From Bacteroidota bacterium (GTDB lineage Bacteria > Bacteroidota > Bacteroidia > Flavobacteriales > Schleiferiaceae), in NCBI GenBank assembly GCA_003045865.1, contig PZPB01000012.1, forward strand, positions 1-55,143: a DNA stretch of 55,143 nt. The letters are read 5' to 3'. A program made the position numbers and the translations under genes. The notes beneath the pieces are model-generated. The model did no database searches. It was not told the DNA's origin and saw only the letters and a list, made by a program, of their open reading frames with translations. Of this stretch, positions 1-9,464 are shown one piece after another. How positions within the stretch are numbered: position 1 is the stretch's first letter; each line of letters opens with the position of its first letter.

Positions 1-35
1 TTCGATTCTGCTCGGGGCTACACTTCAATTATAGC

Positions 36-914
36 TTAACCGATTTTGCTTAAAAGCGTCTCACTAAACTTTGGATTGGCGCCTGCTGAGGCAGCGACAT
101 AAGCACCAAGTAAATTGCCCGCAATTGCAGCTTTATCTATGTTTTGGCTTTTTAAATATTCAAAAACGAAACCGGCACTAGAGGCATCGCCCGCACCAAT
201 AGAATCGACAAAGTTAATTTTTGTACTGCCATAAAAATGAACAGCACCGCCTTCGTACACATAGCATCCCTTGCTGCCTGCGGTTACGATAATTAGTCTT
301 AAATCGTAGCGTGCTTTTAAGTCAGACAAGCTTTTTTCAAAACTGGCGGAATCACCAAAGAGTAAAGGATAAATTTCTTCAAGTTCAAGATGATTTACTT
401 TAAAGATAGTACTGCGTTTTAAAGATTCATCTAAAATTTGTGCATCATAGAAGGGAGCTCGTAAATTACAATCGAAGAATACTTCCTCAAAGGAGTGTTT
501 TAAGAAAATGGTTGATAGGCACTTGCGGTTAATAGCGTTACGTTGACTTAAGCTACCGAAATAAAAAAGCTTGAATTCGGCGTTCTTTGCATGGTCTTTA
601 AACTCTTTATAATTTATTGCATCATAAGCCTGATTCCGACGAATCGCATATTTTGCTTCATCCCCTTGCATTTCTACCTGTACTAATCCAGTGGGGAGAG
701 TGGCATCGTGTTGTATATAGGTGCTCAGCAGGGGGCTAGCAGAAATTTCTGCCAAAGCCCTTCTGCCAAGATCATCCTCTCCCACGCGGCTTAATAAATA
801 ACTTTCTAATCCCAGCTTTGCTAAGTTTAAGGCAAAGTTTAAAGGGGCTCCTCCTAAGAATTTACCTTCGGGTTTTTCATCAAAAAGAAGTTCGCCGAAA
901 CTTAAGATTTTCAT
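36..914 (-). CDS. PfkB-family sugar kinase, probable fructokinase
   Basis: 292 aa, the usual length for ribokinase/PfkB sugar kinases. The N-terminus has the substrate-side glycine motif (FLGGAPLNFA, residues 19-28), and the C-terminal signature DSIGAGD at about 237-243 holds the presumed catalytic Asp243 and the anion hole. It is the last gene of a minus-strand run; its ATG overlaps the transporter stop by 4 bp, so the two are probably translationally coupled. The run encodes sucrose phosphorylase, which releases free fructose, so fructose to fructose-6-phosphate is the inferred reaction. The family and the context are clear; the sugar specificity is inferred from neighbours, not from residues. 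Confidence 0.88.
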   Translation of the reverse strand: MKILSFGELLFDEKPEGKFLGGAPLNFALNLAKLGLESYLLSRVGEDDLGRRALAEISASPLLSTYIQHDATLPTGLVQVEMQGDEAKYAIRRNQAYDAINYKEFKDHAKNAEFKLFYFGSLSQRNAINRKCLSTIFLKHSFEEVFFDCNLRAPFYDAQILDESLKRSTIFKVNHLELEEIYPLLFGDSASFEKSLSDLKARYDLRLIIVTAGSKGCYVYEGGAVHFYGSTKINFVDSIGAGDASSAGFVFEYLKSQNIDKAAIAGNLLGAYVAASAGANPKFSETLLSKIG

Positions 915-2299
915 GTTGCTACCGATTTTGTGGGGGCTAATTTTTCTTTAATGAAAAGAGCGCTAATGCCACCAGCGATAAGGCAAGCACCGGCAAGGAT
1001 AATTACATTAGTGGGGTCAGAGCCTAACCAATCGTATACGAAATAGCGCAAAGCAAAAATTTGAATAATCATGGGTATTACAATAAACATATTAAAGATG
1101 CCCATGTAAACACCGTTTCGTTTTGCAGGTATTGCTCCAGCTAAAATTTTATAAGGTAAAGCTAGCATAGAGGCCCATGCTATTCCTAAACCAAAGGATA
1201 ATAGATATACCTGACTTAGCTCGAAACTACCATCTCCGAAAGGGTTGCTAATGCTAAAAAGAACAATGGAATTATTAAGAAAAGGAAGCGATATTAAACC
1301 TAAGCCACCTAAGGTTAAGCTAATAAAATGTAAATTTTTGGGACCTAATTTTGCTGCTAAAGGAACTAATAAAAAGGCGAGACTAAAACATACAATATTG
1401 TAAACGCCATTAATGCCACCCGTTAATAACTGCGCCTCGGCAAAATAGTCGCTTTTGGCATCGATGGTGCCGTAGATGGATGAGCTGAGTGCAAGAGTGA
1501 TATATTGCCAATAACAAAACATTCCGAACCAAGTTAGAAACTGCACAGGAATAAGCTGCTTCATGGTAGAAGGCATGTCTTTTATTGCTTCTTTAATTTC
1601 AAGCAAGGCTTTAATTGTCCTACCACCTTTAGCTTTTTCTGATTTTAATTGAGCTAATTCTTCTGCGCTAGGGGGATATTCCTTGGTCGTTAAAACCGAA
1701 AAGAGTACCGTTACTATTGAAGCGACTGCGCCAATTCCAAATGCCCAATAAGTAAAAGTGGGTATGCCATTATCCATTTTATCGCTAATGGAAATTAAAC
1801 CAAAAGATACAATTATAGCCGGGGCGAAATTGGCGAGGGTAGTGCCTAAACCGGTAAAAAAGCTTTGCATTAAAAAGCCCAAGGAGTGCTGCTCTTCGGG
1901 TAAAATATCGGTTATAAAAGCTCGATAAGGCTCCATGGCAATATTGTTCGCGGCATCTAATATCCACAATAAGCCCGCGGCCATCCATAGGGTTTGTGAA
2001 AAAGGCATTAGTATTAAGGCCAAGGAAGCTAATATGGCTCCAATTAAAAAGTAAGGCTTTCGTCTCCCGAATTTTGGCGACCAAGTACGGTCGCTTGCGG
2101 CACCAATAATAGGCTGCACAATTAAGCCGGTGATAGGCCCCGCTAACCATAAGATGGCTAGTTTTTCCGGTTCTGCGCCCAGATAGCTATAAATGGCGCT
2201 CATGTTACTCTGCTGCAATCCAAAACTAAATTGAATTCCGAAGAAGCCAAAGTTCATATTCCAGATGCTTAAAAAGCTTTGTTTTCTAATTAGTCCCAT
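911..2299 (-). CDS. MFS sugar transporter of the SLC45/GPH type, probable sucrose importer
   Basis: 462 aa with about 12 hydrophobic segments. The loop between the second and third segments carries SPKFGRRKP (about residues 75-83), the RxGRRKP-type motif of SLC45/glycoside-pentoside-hexuronide symporters, which include plant and bacterial sucrose and maltose carriers. The start overlaps the end of the sucrose phosphorylase gene by 14 bp and the stop overlaps the kinase start by 4 bp, so it sits in the middle of a three-gene operon. Inferred role: cation-coupled uptake of intact sucrose across the inner membrane, feeding the cytoplasmic phosphorylase. Maltose or another disaccharide is the main alternative. 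Confidence 0.87.
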   Translation of the reverse strand: MGLIRKQSFLSIWNMNFGFFGIQFSFGLQQSNMSAIYSYLGAEPEKLAILWLAGPITGLIVQPIIGAASDRTWSPKFGRRKPYFLIGAILASLALILMPFSQTLWMAAGLLWILDAANNIAMEPYRAFITDILPEEQHSLGFLMQSFFTGLGTTLANFAPAIIVSFGLISISDKMDNGIPTFTYWAFGIGAVASIVTVLFSVLTTKEYPPSAEELAQLKSEKAKGGRTIKALLEIKEAIKDMPSTMKQLIPVQFLTWFGMFCYWQYITLALSSSIYGTIDAKSDYFAEAQLLTGGINGVYNIVCFSLAFLLVPLAAKLGPKNLHFISLTLGGLGLISLPFLNNSIVLFSISNPFGDGSFELSQVYLLSFGLGIAWASMLALPYKILAGAIPAKRNGVYMGIFNMFIVIPMIIQIFALRYFVYDWLGSDPTNVIILAGACLIAGGISALFIKEKLAPTKSVAT

Positions 2300-3761
2300 T
2301 TGGCTGGCTAGAGTTTAAGGTAAAAGCACCGTCTTGACTTTCTATTCGCAAAGTTTTGTTTTTTAAGTCTACTTTAAGCTCAGTCCAAAATTGGTCTTTT
2401 TGCCAATGCAAGCAAATTTGAGAATCGTCACTTGGCCGCACGCTAAATTCGCCATTAAAGGCGGCTTGAGTATTTCTAAATTCCATTAGTGCTAAGAGTT
2501 TTTGCACTACCGGCTTTTGCATGGCGATATCAACTTCCTTAAAGTTTAGGTAGGGGCGATTGATGTCACGCCCCACTTTGGTTTTTTCAAGCAGGTTAAT
2601 ATCATTCGCCGCGGCTAACAAGCCACCGTAATATACTTGGGGAATGCCAGGGCAGAAAAACTGAATCGCACGGGCAATCAAATAGACCTGGTCATCGCCA
2701 CCTAAGGCATCGTAATAGCTAGAGTTTACTTGGTAAAGGTCGAGATTTGAAGCGGCAGCTCCGGTCGCCATTTTACTAGAATCATTAGAGTTTTTATGGA
2801 TGCTGTTTACTAAAAGATCAATTTCTTGATGCGATAAAATGCCCGCTTTGCCATCAACATCAGCTATGTCCATTACTCCAATACCATCGTGGGTGTCTAG
2901 TACAGTGAGGCAATTTTTAGGACTAATGGCAAGCCATTGCTTTAAGCGAGATGAATTTCTTGTAAAGAGGGTATATAATACTAAAGGTGGTAGCACAAAG
3001 TCGTAAACATAATCTACTCTTTCGGCAATTGCTTTTTGAATTTCATGATGGGCGTGAATTTCGCACAGTACTTCCAAATGGTAACTATGGGCTATTTCAC
3101 AAATTTCGCTTATCAAGTCGAAGGTTTCAGGAAGCATAAAGCAAGAGCTTCCTGCCTTTTTAATCGCATAGCCAATGGCGTCGAGGCGAATCATTTTCAC
3201 CCCCGCTTCTGAAAATTGCTTGATTAAGCGATGCAAGTATTTTTTTCCGGCCTCTGATTGCACATCAATGTCTAATTGATGCTGGCTGAAAGTCGTCCAA
3301 AATTCTATTTTTTCGCCACTATCTAACTTTCTTAAGCTAAAAGGGCGATTAGGGCGAGGACGGTAAATTTTATTAATATCTTCTTCGGTAGCCCCATTTG
3401 GAAATACTTTATCCTTGGTGAGGAAAAGTTCGAAATAAGGAGACTTGCTTCCTTTGGCTTTTACGTCGATGAAGGGCTCTGATTTATCGGAAATATGATT
3501 TACAATCAAATCTACCGTAAGGGGAAAATCGCCACTCAATTTTTTAATATCCTCCCAGTTCCCAATTCGAGCATCAACCTGATCGTGATTTATGGGATCA
3601 TAACCCGCATCAGCCCCATCAATGGGTGCGAAGAAGGGTAAGAGATGCACTCCTCCAGCCAAAGCAGGTTTTAAGTTATTAGTAAGATAACGATGTAGGT
3701 CGCTAATCTGGCCCTGACCAAATCGATCAGCATAAGTGATGAGCTGTACTTTGTTATTCAT
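2286..3761 (-). CDS. sucrose phosphorylase (GH13_18-like)
   Basis: 491 aa, close to the roughly 500 aa of sucrose phosphorylases. It splits sucrose with phosphate into alpha-glucose-1-phosphate and fructose in the cytoplasm; no signal peptide is present. The GH13 catalytic set is visible: nucleophile Asp194 in IRLDAIGYA, acid/base Glu234 in CEIHAHH, and transition-state stabiliser Asp292 in VLDTHDGIGV. Each is shifted by two residues from the numbering I recall for the Bifidobacterium enzyme. NDINLLEKTKVGRDINR (about 392-408) also matches the phosphorylase subfamily rather than amylases. First gene of the phosphorylase-transporter-kinase run. A glucosylglycerate- or sucrose-6-phosphate-type phosphorylase of the same subfamily cannot be fully excluded. 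Confidence 0.88.
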   Translation of the reverse strand: MNNKVQLITYADRFGQGQISDLHRYLTNNLKPALAGGVHLLPFFAPIDGADAGYDPINHDQVDARIGNWEDIKKLSGDFPLTVDLIVNHISDKSEPFIDVKAKGSKSPYFELFLTKDKVFPNGATEEDINKIYRPRPNRPFSLRKLDSGEKIEFWTTFSQHQLDIDVQSEAGKKYLHRLIKQFSEAGVKMIRLDAIGYAIKKAGSSCFMLPETFDLISEICEIAHSYHLEVLCEIHAHHEIQKAIAERVDYVYDFVLPPLVLYTLFTRNSSRLKQWLAISPKNCLTVLDTHDGIGVMDIADVDGKAGILSHQEIDLLVNSIHKNSNDSSKMATGAAASNLDLYQVNSSYYDALGGDDQVYLIARAIQFFCPGIPQVYYGGLLAAANDINLLEKTKVGRDINRPYLNFKEVDIAMQKPVVQKLLALMEFRNTQAAFNGEFSVRPSDDSQICLHWQKDQFWTELKVDLKNKTLRIESQDGAFTLNSSQPNGTN

Positions 3762-3817
3762 AGGAGGATAAACTTGAAAATCAGGGTATTAATTAAATTT
3801 TGCGAGCAGAAAAGGTA

Positions 3818-3856
3818 AAAAAGGCAGATCACTAGAAAATAGTAACCTGCCTTTTT
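3818..3856 (-). terminator. rho-independent terminator after the TonB receptor
   Basis: A 10-bp stem (3818-3827 with 3847-3856, AAAAAGGCAG type) and a 19-nt loop, followed on the minus strand by a run of T. It lies between the receptor stop and the sucrose phosphorylase start, so receptor and enzyme mRNAs are probably separated or only partly read through. Confidence 0.7.
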
Positions 3857-3872
3857 GGAAACCAAATATATT

Positions 3873-6551
3873 TTAGAAGTTCAATACAATACCCGCTACA
3901 ATTGAACGTCCTGCAATAGAACGAGCTCTGAGGTAGTTTACTTGACCTTCGGTAATAGAACCTTCTTCAGATTCGGTAATACCAATGGTATTGGTAAGGT
4001 TGTTTACATTAAGGTTAAAGTTTAATCCCTTCTTAATTTGGAAAGAAACGAAACCGTTGATAATAGCGTAACCAGGCATAATTAGCTGATTGTCATCTTG
4101 TGCATAAGAGCTAGTTTGGCCCATAACACTTAAGCCTAAAACATGGCCACCTTTGAAATTATAGGAAGGTAAAAGATTGTAGCTTAATCCGGGCTGACGG
4201 CGCGGGGTATTGCCAATATTAGTTAAACCATCGTTGTCTATAATTTCCGCATCTACGTAAGTAAGAGCAGCTCTAACATCTAGGTTTTTAATCTTTAAGA
4301 AGCTTTCTACTTCCAGTCCGTAAGATTGATAATCGTTACTTAACACATTTTGGGTAGTCGCTTCAACTCCTGCTTCTTCTTTAGTTTGTGCATAGAAAGC
4401 CGTTACAAAAATGCCACCCGCTTTAAAGCGCTGCTTATAGCCTAATTCTCCTTGAAAAAGTGAGTTTTTAGGGGCTAAGTTTTCTAAATATGGGCCGCCT
4501 TGGTGCCAAGTTGCACGCTCACCGTTCCCTACATAGCCTTGGCTAGCTCTGGCAAATACCGCATTGTTATCGCTAAGCTTATAGTTTACCCCGAGGCTGT
4601 ACGAAAGATAATCGTAAGAATAGTTTACGGCTCTAGCATTGTTATTATCAACGCGCGCAACACTTTGCTCAGGCACATCTATTACGCCGTTTCCATTAAC
4701 ATCTACGTTAGCCACATTTTGACTAGGAGTAACTAAACCGTTTACGGTAACGAAATCGTAACGTAGTCCAGCATCAATATTCAAGTTGTCGTTAACACTT
4801 AGGGCAACGTTAGCATAAGGGGCTAAGTTATTATAGGAAGTACTGTATTTCCCCACACAGCAGTTATCCCAAAAGGGAACGCCATAGGCTAATTGACCAT
4901 TGTCGGTAATGTCACGGCCGTTGCTATTAATGTTTAAGAGCTGTCCGTCTTCTTGCACTTCCATTAAAAAGCTATTCCACAACCAAGACATTTGGATATT
5001 TTGTTGACCGTAAAAGGCACCTAAAGTAAGGTCGATATTGCCAAATTTCTTGCTTACACGCGTATCACTCATAAAGTTGTTGAAGTTTTCTAACTCCACA
5101 TCAAAAAGGTGAATGCGTTGCGCTAAACCATTGTCGGTATCGGTAATTTCTTCACCGCTTGTTACACGGTTAATGGTGTAAGGTGAAACGGCACCACCAG
5201 CAGTGGTATCGCCTGTGCCGCGAAGAATGCCTTCCATTAAGCTGCTTGTTGTGCCAACTTGGGCGGTAAATGGAGCAATAAAGCGACCACCATTAATGGC
5301 CATACGCGAACTACTATTTAGTTGCCAGCCATTACCAAGGTCAAAATCGAATTGCACACCAACAGCGCTGGATTTACTATGAATACCATCGTTAATATCC
5401 GAAGTTCTTCTTTCGCCATTGGGACCAAAACCAGCACTTTGTTGAAAGAAAGGAGAGTGCAAACCATTACTAGCTGCATTTAAACCATCAACCGATTCCC
5501 AAGTTGGGTTGGCGTTAGTTCCGCTTACTTGAATAGGCATAGGCATATAAGCCGCGGTACGATCGTTTAACATTTTAAAGTAGACTCTAGCTGTACCATT
5601 GTCGAAACGCTTGGTTAAGTTGGCTTTTATTTGTCCACCATTGTTTACTAAAGTATTTGCATTTCTGGGGCCTTCACCTTGGCGGAAGAAGCCACCAATA
5701 TTGAAGCTTAGGCCATTGCCTATTGGAGCTCCATAGTTAAATTCTGTACGCATCGATTGGTAATCTACTCCGAAAGAAGTTCTAACTGTTCCGCCAGCAA
5801 CATTTCCTGTTTTAGAAATAAAGTTGATAATACCAGCTGGGCCATTGCTAGTCGCCGTTGCCGCAGATCCGCCTCTAATAGCTTCTATTCTCGCTACAGT
5901 TGGATCGAGTCTTAAATACTGATCTTGCGTGCTAAAAGCAATGTCACCGTATAAAAGAATAGGTAAACCATCTTCTTGTAATTGCAAATAGCGCGAACCA
6001 CCGGAGGAGATAGGAACCCCTCTCACGGTAATGTTAGTATTACCATCACCCGCAGAAGCCTCTGCTTTGATGCCGGGAATATTACGGAATACTTCCGCTG
6101 TGGTGCGCGGCGCCGACTGCTCAATAATTTTTGGATCTAGCGTAGTTACTGAAACACTAGAAGCCAATTTAGATTTTTCGTTCATCACCCCAGTAACCAA
6201 TACTTCGTCGAAGCTCATGGCATCGGGGTTTAATTGAAAATTTAAGTTTACCGCCTGACCATTAAGTTGTACTTTTTTGTACATCGTTTGGTATCCAATA
6301 AAAGATACCGCAACTTCTTGCTCACCTTTTAAGGATGTGTTTAAGCTGAACTTTCCGTCTAAATCAGTAACGGTTCCTTCGCTGCTGCCTTTAATTAAAA
6401 TATTGGCATTAGGAATGGGCAGATTATCTTCGTCGGTAACAATACCGCTAATAGAGCTTTGCGCTACAGCGCTAGTTAAACTTAAGAGGAATAGCATTCC
6501 TAAAAAGGCAAACCTAAAATTGAAGCTTAAATTGGATAGTCTTTTTTTCAT
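3873..6551 (-). CDS. TonB-dependent outer-membrane receptor, probable sucrose/oligosaccharide porin
   Basis: 892 aa. Signal peptide at about 1-30, then a carboxypeptidase-regulatory-like beta domain (about 33-110, starting SISGIVTDEDNLPIPNA), a plug domain (about 115-250, with FRNIPGIKAEA and ITVRGVPIS) and a long beta-barrel ending in Phe (GRSIVAGIVLNF), the usual outer-membrane C-terminus. The beta domain is typical of Bacteroidota SusC-like and related receptors, but no SusD-like lipoprotein lies beside it, so this is a stand-alone receptor. It heads the sucrose locus and is divergent from the LacI regulator. Substrate is inferred from context: energised uptake of sucrose or a sucrose-containing glycan. 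Confidence 0.88.
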   Translation of the reverse strand: MKKRLSNLSFNFRFAFLGMLFLLSLTSAVAQSSISGIVTDEDNLPIPNANILIKGSSEGTVTDLDGKFSLNTSLKGEQEVAVSFIGYQTMYKKVQLNGQAVNLNFQLNPDAMSFDEVLVTGVMNEKSKLASSVSVTTLDPKIIEQSAPRTTAEVFRNIPGIKAEASAGDGNTNITVRGVPISSGGSRYLQLQEDGLPILLYGDIAFSTQDQYLRLDPTVARIEAIRGGSAATATSNGPAGIINFISKTGNVAGGTVRTSFGVDYQSMRTEFNYGAPIGNGLSFNIGGFFRQGEGPRNANTLVNNGGQIKANLTKRFDNGTARVYFKMLNDRTAAYMPMPIQVSGTNANPTWESVDGLNAASNGLHSPFFQQSAGFGPNGERRTSDINDGIHSKSSAVGVQFDFDLGNGWQLNSSSRMAINGGRFIAPFTAQVGTTSSLMEGILRGTGDTTAGGAVSPYTINRVTSGEEITDTDNGLAQRIHLFDVELENFNNFMSDTRVSKKFGNIDLTLGAFYGQQNIQMSWLWNSFLMEVQEDGQLLNINSNGRDITDNGQLAYGVPFWDNCCVGKYSTSYNNLAPYANVALSVNDNLNIDAGLRYDFVTVNGLVTPSQNVANVDVNGNGVIDVPEQSVARVDNNNARAVNYSYDYLSYSLGVNYKLSDNNAVFARASQGYVGNGERATWHQGGPYLENLAPKNSLFQGELGYKQRFKAGGIFVTAFYAQTKEEAGVEATTQNVLSNDYQSYGLEVESFLKIKNLDVRAALTYVDAEIIDNDGLTNIGNTPRRQPGLSYNLLPSYNFKGGHVLGLSVMGQTSSYAQDDNQLIMPGYAIINGFVSFQIKKGLNFNLNVNNLTNTIGITESEEGSITEGQVNYLRARSIAGRSIVAGIVLNF

Positions 6552-6724
6552 GTTAGCAATTTGTTGTTAGAGATGGTGGACATAAAATCTATTTTTGTTC
6601 TTGGATAGTATGGTGTTAATGGAAAAACAAAGTGTGATCAGTACGTTATTTCTTTATTAACTGAGGCGAAGCTAGTTAAAGACAAGGCTAGCTGCAATAA
6701 GTGTAGATGAGACAATTCTACTTT

Positions 6725-6742
6725 AACGATAACGTAATCGTT
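6725..6742. promoter_or_regulatory. palindromic operator candidate for the LacI-family regulator
   Basis: AACGATAACGTAATCGTT is an 18-bp palindrome with 16 matching positions and a central CG, the shape of LacI/GalR-family operators. It lies in the 258-bp gap between the divergent receptor and regulator genes, 68 bp upstream of the regulator start. A second perfect inverted repeat, TTAGCTT-TTT-AAGCTAA, lies at 6780-6796 just before the regulator start. I see no other clear signal in this gap. Binding is inferred. Confidence 0.55.
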
Positions 6743-6809
6743 TTCGTAGGTGTAATTTATAATGGTTTTAAATAATAAATTAGCTTTTTAAGCTAAATCG
6801 GGCTGAGAA

Positions 6810-7838
6810 ATGGCACAACATAGAACAACTTTAAAGGATATAGCCGAAAAATTAGGCATTACCGTTACCTCCGTTTCTAAAGCTTTGAAAGATTATCCAG
6901 ACATCAGTGCGGAGACAAAAAAGGCAGTGAAGAAACTTGCGAAAAAGCTTAATTATCAGCCAGATAGTAGGGCTATCGCCATGAAGCGCAATAAGTCTAA
7001 CATTATTGGCGTAATTATTCCCGAGATAGTACATTACTTCTTCTCCAATGTTATTCAGGGAATAATGAGCTACTGTGATCAAAAAGGATATCAGGCGCTA
7101 ATCGCTTTATCTAATAATCAAAAGAGCTTGGAAAAGAAGCAGGTGAACTTAATGTTTAATACTCGGGTAGATGGGGTTATCGCATCCCTTGCCAATGAAA
7201 GTGCTAAAGCGAAGCATTTTAAAATTTTGAAGGAGTATAATATTCCCTTGGTGCTTTTTGATAAAATTGACGAGCGTTTTGAATGTAATAAAGTTAAGAT
7301 TGATGATCGTTTCGGAGCCTTTCTTGCCACCGAGCATTTAATAAACAAAGGCTGTAAACGCTTGGCCCATATTCGGGGGCCACAGCATCCTCTTAATGCT
7401 AAGGAGCGGTATAACGGTTTTTGTGATGCCCTAAAAAAACACAACTTAGAGCTCGATCCTACCTTGATAAAAATTTGCGAAAAGGTAACCCTAAGCGAAG
7501 GCTACGATTTTGCGAAAGAGTTGTTGGCAATGGATGCTCTACCGGATGGAATTTTTACCGTTACCGACCAAGTTGGAGTGGGTGTAATTAAGGCCGCTCA
7601 AGAAATGGACATAAATATTCCCAAGCAATTAAAAGTGGTGGGTTTTAGCGACTCGCAAATTGCCCAGGTAGTTAAACCGAGTCTTTCTACCATTCATCAA
7701 CCAGGCTATGAAATTGGGGAAACAGCGGCTCGCCTTTTAATTGAAGAAATAGAAACCCGTGAGGCGGATAGTGAAAGTCCGGTTGGTTTTAAACAAATTA
7801 CTCTCGATACGTATTTAATAGAAAGAGAATCTACTTAA
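6810..7838 (+). CDS. LacI-family transcriptional regulator of the sucrose locus
   Basis: 342 aa, normal family length. The N-terminal helix-turn-helix (residues about 5-25, TLKDIAEKLGITVTSVSKAL) and hinge (about 46-58) are followed by a periplasmic-binding-protein-like sensor domain starting at SNIIGVIIPEI. The TVTSVSKAL recognition helix is the usual form in Bacteroidota members. It is divergent from the sucrose genes with a palindromic operator candidate between, so it most likely controls them in response to a sugar or sugar phosphate. Repressor or activator cannot be told from sequence. Confidence 0.9.
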   Translation: MAQHRTTLKDIAEKLGITVTSVSKALKDYPDISAETKKAVKKLAKKLNYQPDSRAIAMKRNKSNIIGVIIPEIVHYFFSNVIQGIMSYCDQKGYQALIALSNNQKSLEKKQVNLMFNTRVDGVIASLANESAKAKHFKILKEYNIPLVLFDKIDERFECNKVKIDDRFGAFLATEHLINKGCKRLAHIRGPQHPLNAKERYNGFCDALKKHNLELDPTLIKICEKVTLSEGYDFAKELLAMDALPDGIFTVTDQVGVGVIKAAQEMDINIPKQLKVVGFSDSQIAQVVKPSLSTIHQPGYEIGETAARLLIEEIETREADSESPVGFKQITLDTYLIEREST

Positions 7839-7901
7839 GGGTTTTAGCCTGTTTTTATGGTAGCGTTCTTTTAACTAACTTTCCAATCTTAAATAATCCT
7901 T

Positions 7902-9335
7902 ATGAATAAAAAGCTATTTTTCTCTCTTATTGTATTGCTCTCTAGCGCAAGCGCCCTGCTGGCTCAACCATATTTGGTAAGCGCGACGCCCTTAGATACC
8001 ACTTCGAAAATCTTTATCAATTTCTTTGCGAATGGAAGGGCACAGTATGATGTGGCGAACTATAAAATTATTTACAATACTGTTGAAACTGATGGTATTA
8101 CTCCAACAACGGCTAGTGGCATGCTATGCATTCCCTTAGTGGCTTGTGATAGTTTTGGCTTGGTTTCTTATGACCACGGAACGGTTTTAATGCGCGAGGA
8201 TGTCCCCTCACGGAATAATTTTGAGTCCACAATCGGAAAAGTTTTTGCCAGTACCGGCTATATCGCTACTATGCCCGACTATTTAGGATTGGGCGATAAC
8301 CCTGGGATTCATCCTTACCTCCACGCCGAAAGCCAGGCTACGGCAACCATCGATTTAATTAGAGCTGCTCGCGAATATTTAGCGGCGAATATGCCTAACA
8401 TCAATTTAAACGATGAGGTAATGCTTACCGGTTATTCCCAAGGAGGACACGCTGCTATGGGCACTGCTAAATACATTCAAGATAATAACCTCTTCGGTGA
8501 GTTTAATCTTATCGCAGCGGCTCCAGCTAGTGGTCCTTATAATTTGGCAGGCTCACAGGCGAATGTATTTATACAGGATTTACCCTACAGCAATCCTGGC
8601 TATGTAGTTTATCTGCTTTTTGGAATGAACCGTGCTTATGGTAATATTTTTAATGTGCCTGCCGATATTTTAAAGGCGCCTTATGATACGCTTATCCCGC
8701 CATTTTTTAATGGAATGTTTGAGATGGATACCGTAAATAATCTTTTGCCAGCCAATATTAGCGGTTATTTAGAAGATAGCGTTTTACAGGCCTTTATCGC
8801 CGATTCGGTAAATCAGCAACATCCTATTTGGCAAGCACTTAATAACAACACAAATTACGACTGGACTCCCCAAATGCCCTTGCGCATGTACTATTGTACT
8901 GCCGATGAGCAAGTTAATTATCAAAACTCCCTTGATGCCGAAGCGGCCATGAATAGTAATGGTGCGCTCAATGTAAAGGCCTTGTTTAATGGAAATTTAA
9001 ACCATGGGGGTTGTGTAGTACCAAGCGTTTCTGCTGCGGGTTTCTTTTTCGATAGTTTAAGTACTTCTTGTACAAGCTTCGTGGGTTTAATGGAAAATGC
9101 CTTAGCGGAGATGAGTGTTTATCCTAATCCCACCGAGGGAAAGCTGTATTTCGAATTTAGTAGTGAAATTAAAGAATTGAGCATAGCCATTTACAATGGT
9201 AGTGGTCAACTTGTTTTAAGCAGAGTACAGTCAAGCCAGGATGCGCTGGATATCAGTAATCTGCCAGCCTCGCTCTATTTCGTTGAAGTAAGAGCGGCAG
9301 AGTCGGTGCAGCGCTTACGAATATTAAAACGGTAA
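7902..9335 (+). CDS. secreted alpha/beta hydrolase (lipase-like) with type IX sorting domain
   Basis: 477 aa. Signal peptide at about 1-21 ending ALLAQ. An alpha/beta-hydrolase body follows with nucleophile elbow GYSQGGH (Ser179) and upstream MPDYLGLGDN, as in secretory lipases and bacterial lipase-like esterases. The last ~75 residues (from about 402, MSVYPNPTEGKLYF to LRILKR) are a type IX secretion C-terminal sorting domain. The protein would be exported by Sec and then moved to the cell surface or medium by the machine whose genes (gldKLMN, sprF) lie at 12939-18528. Substrate unknown; lipid or ester hydrolysis is inferred from the fold. Confidence 0.85.
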   Translation: MNKKLFFSLIVLLSSASALLAQPYLVSATPLDTTSKIFINFFANGRAQYDVANYKIIYNTVETDGITPTTASGMLCIPLVACDSFGLVSYDHGTVLMREDVPSRNNFESTIGKVFASTGYIATMPDYLGLGDNPGIHPYLHAESQATATIDLIRAAREYLAANMPNINLNDEVMLTGYSQGGHAAMGTAKYIQDNNLFGEFNLIAAAPASGPYNLAGSQANVFIQDLPYSNPGYVVYLLFGMNRAYGNIFNVPADILKAPYDTLIPPFFNGMFEMDTVNNLLPANISGYLEDSVLQAFIADSVNQQHPIWQALNNNTNYDWTPQMPLRMYYCTADEQVNYQNSLDAEAAMNSNGALNVKALFNGNLNHGGCVVPSVSAAGFFFDSLSTSCTSFVGLMENALAEMSVYPNPTEGKLYFEFSSEIKELSIAIYNGSGQLVLSRVQSSQDALDISNLPASLYFVEVRAAESVQRLRILKR

Positions 9336-9354
9336 AGCACAACAGTAGAGTAAA

Positions 9355-9396
9355 AAAACAAAGGCCGTCTTAGATTAAGTTCTAGACGGCCTTTTT
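9355..9396. terminator. bidirectional rho-independent terminator
   Basis: Stem AAGGCCGTCT (9361-9370) pairs with 9384-9393 around a 13-nt loop. T-rich tracts follow on both strands (9392-9396 on plus; the A-rich stretch 9352-9360 read on minus). It lies between two convergent genes, the lipase-like gene and the ABC-F gene. Confidence 0.85.
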
Positions 9397-9464
9397 CTTT
9401 TGCTATGGATGCCTGTTCAAGGTAACCTAGTTTTTGAGAAACTCAAATTGTTATTGGCACTAAC

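Noticed and set aside
2286-3761. Alpha-amylase or trehalose synthase
   Set aside because: The motif set around Asp194, Glu234, Asp292 and NGRDINR-like KVGRDINR fits the sucrose phosphorylase subfamily, and the protein is cytoplasmic.
9432-9446. TTTGAG-AAA-CTCAAA hairpin as a terminator for the ABC-F gene
   Set aside because: No T-run follows on either strand; the strong hairpin at 9361-9396 already serves both genes.
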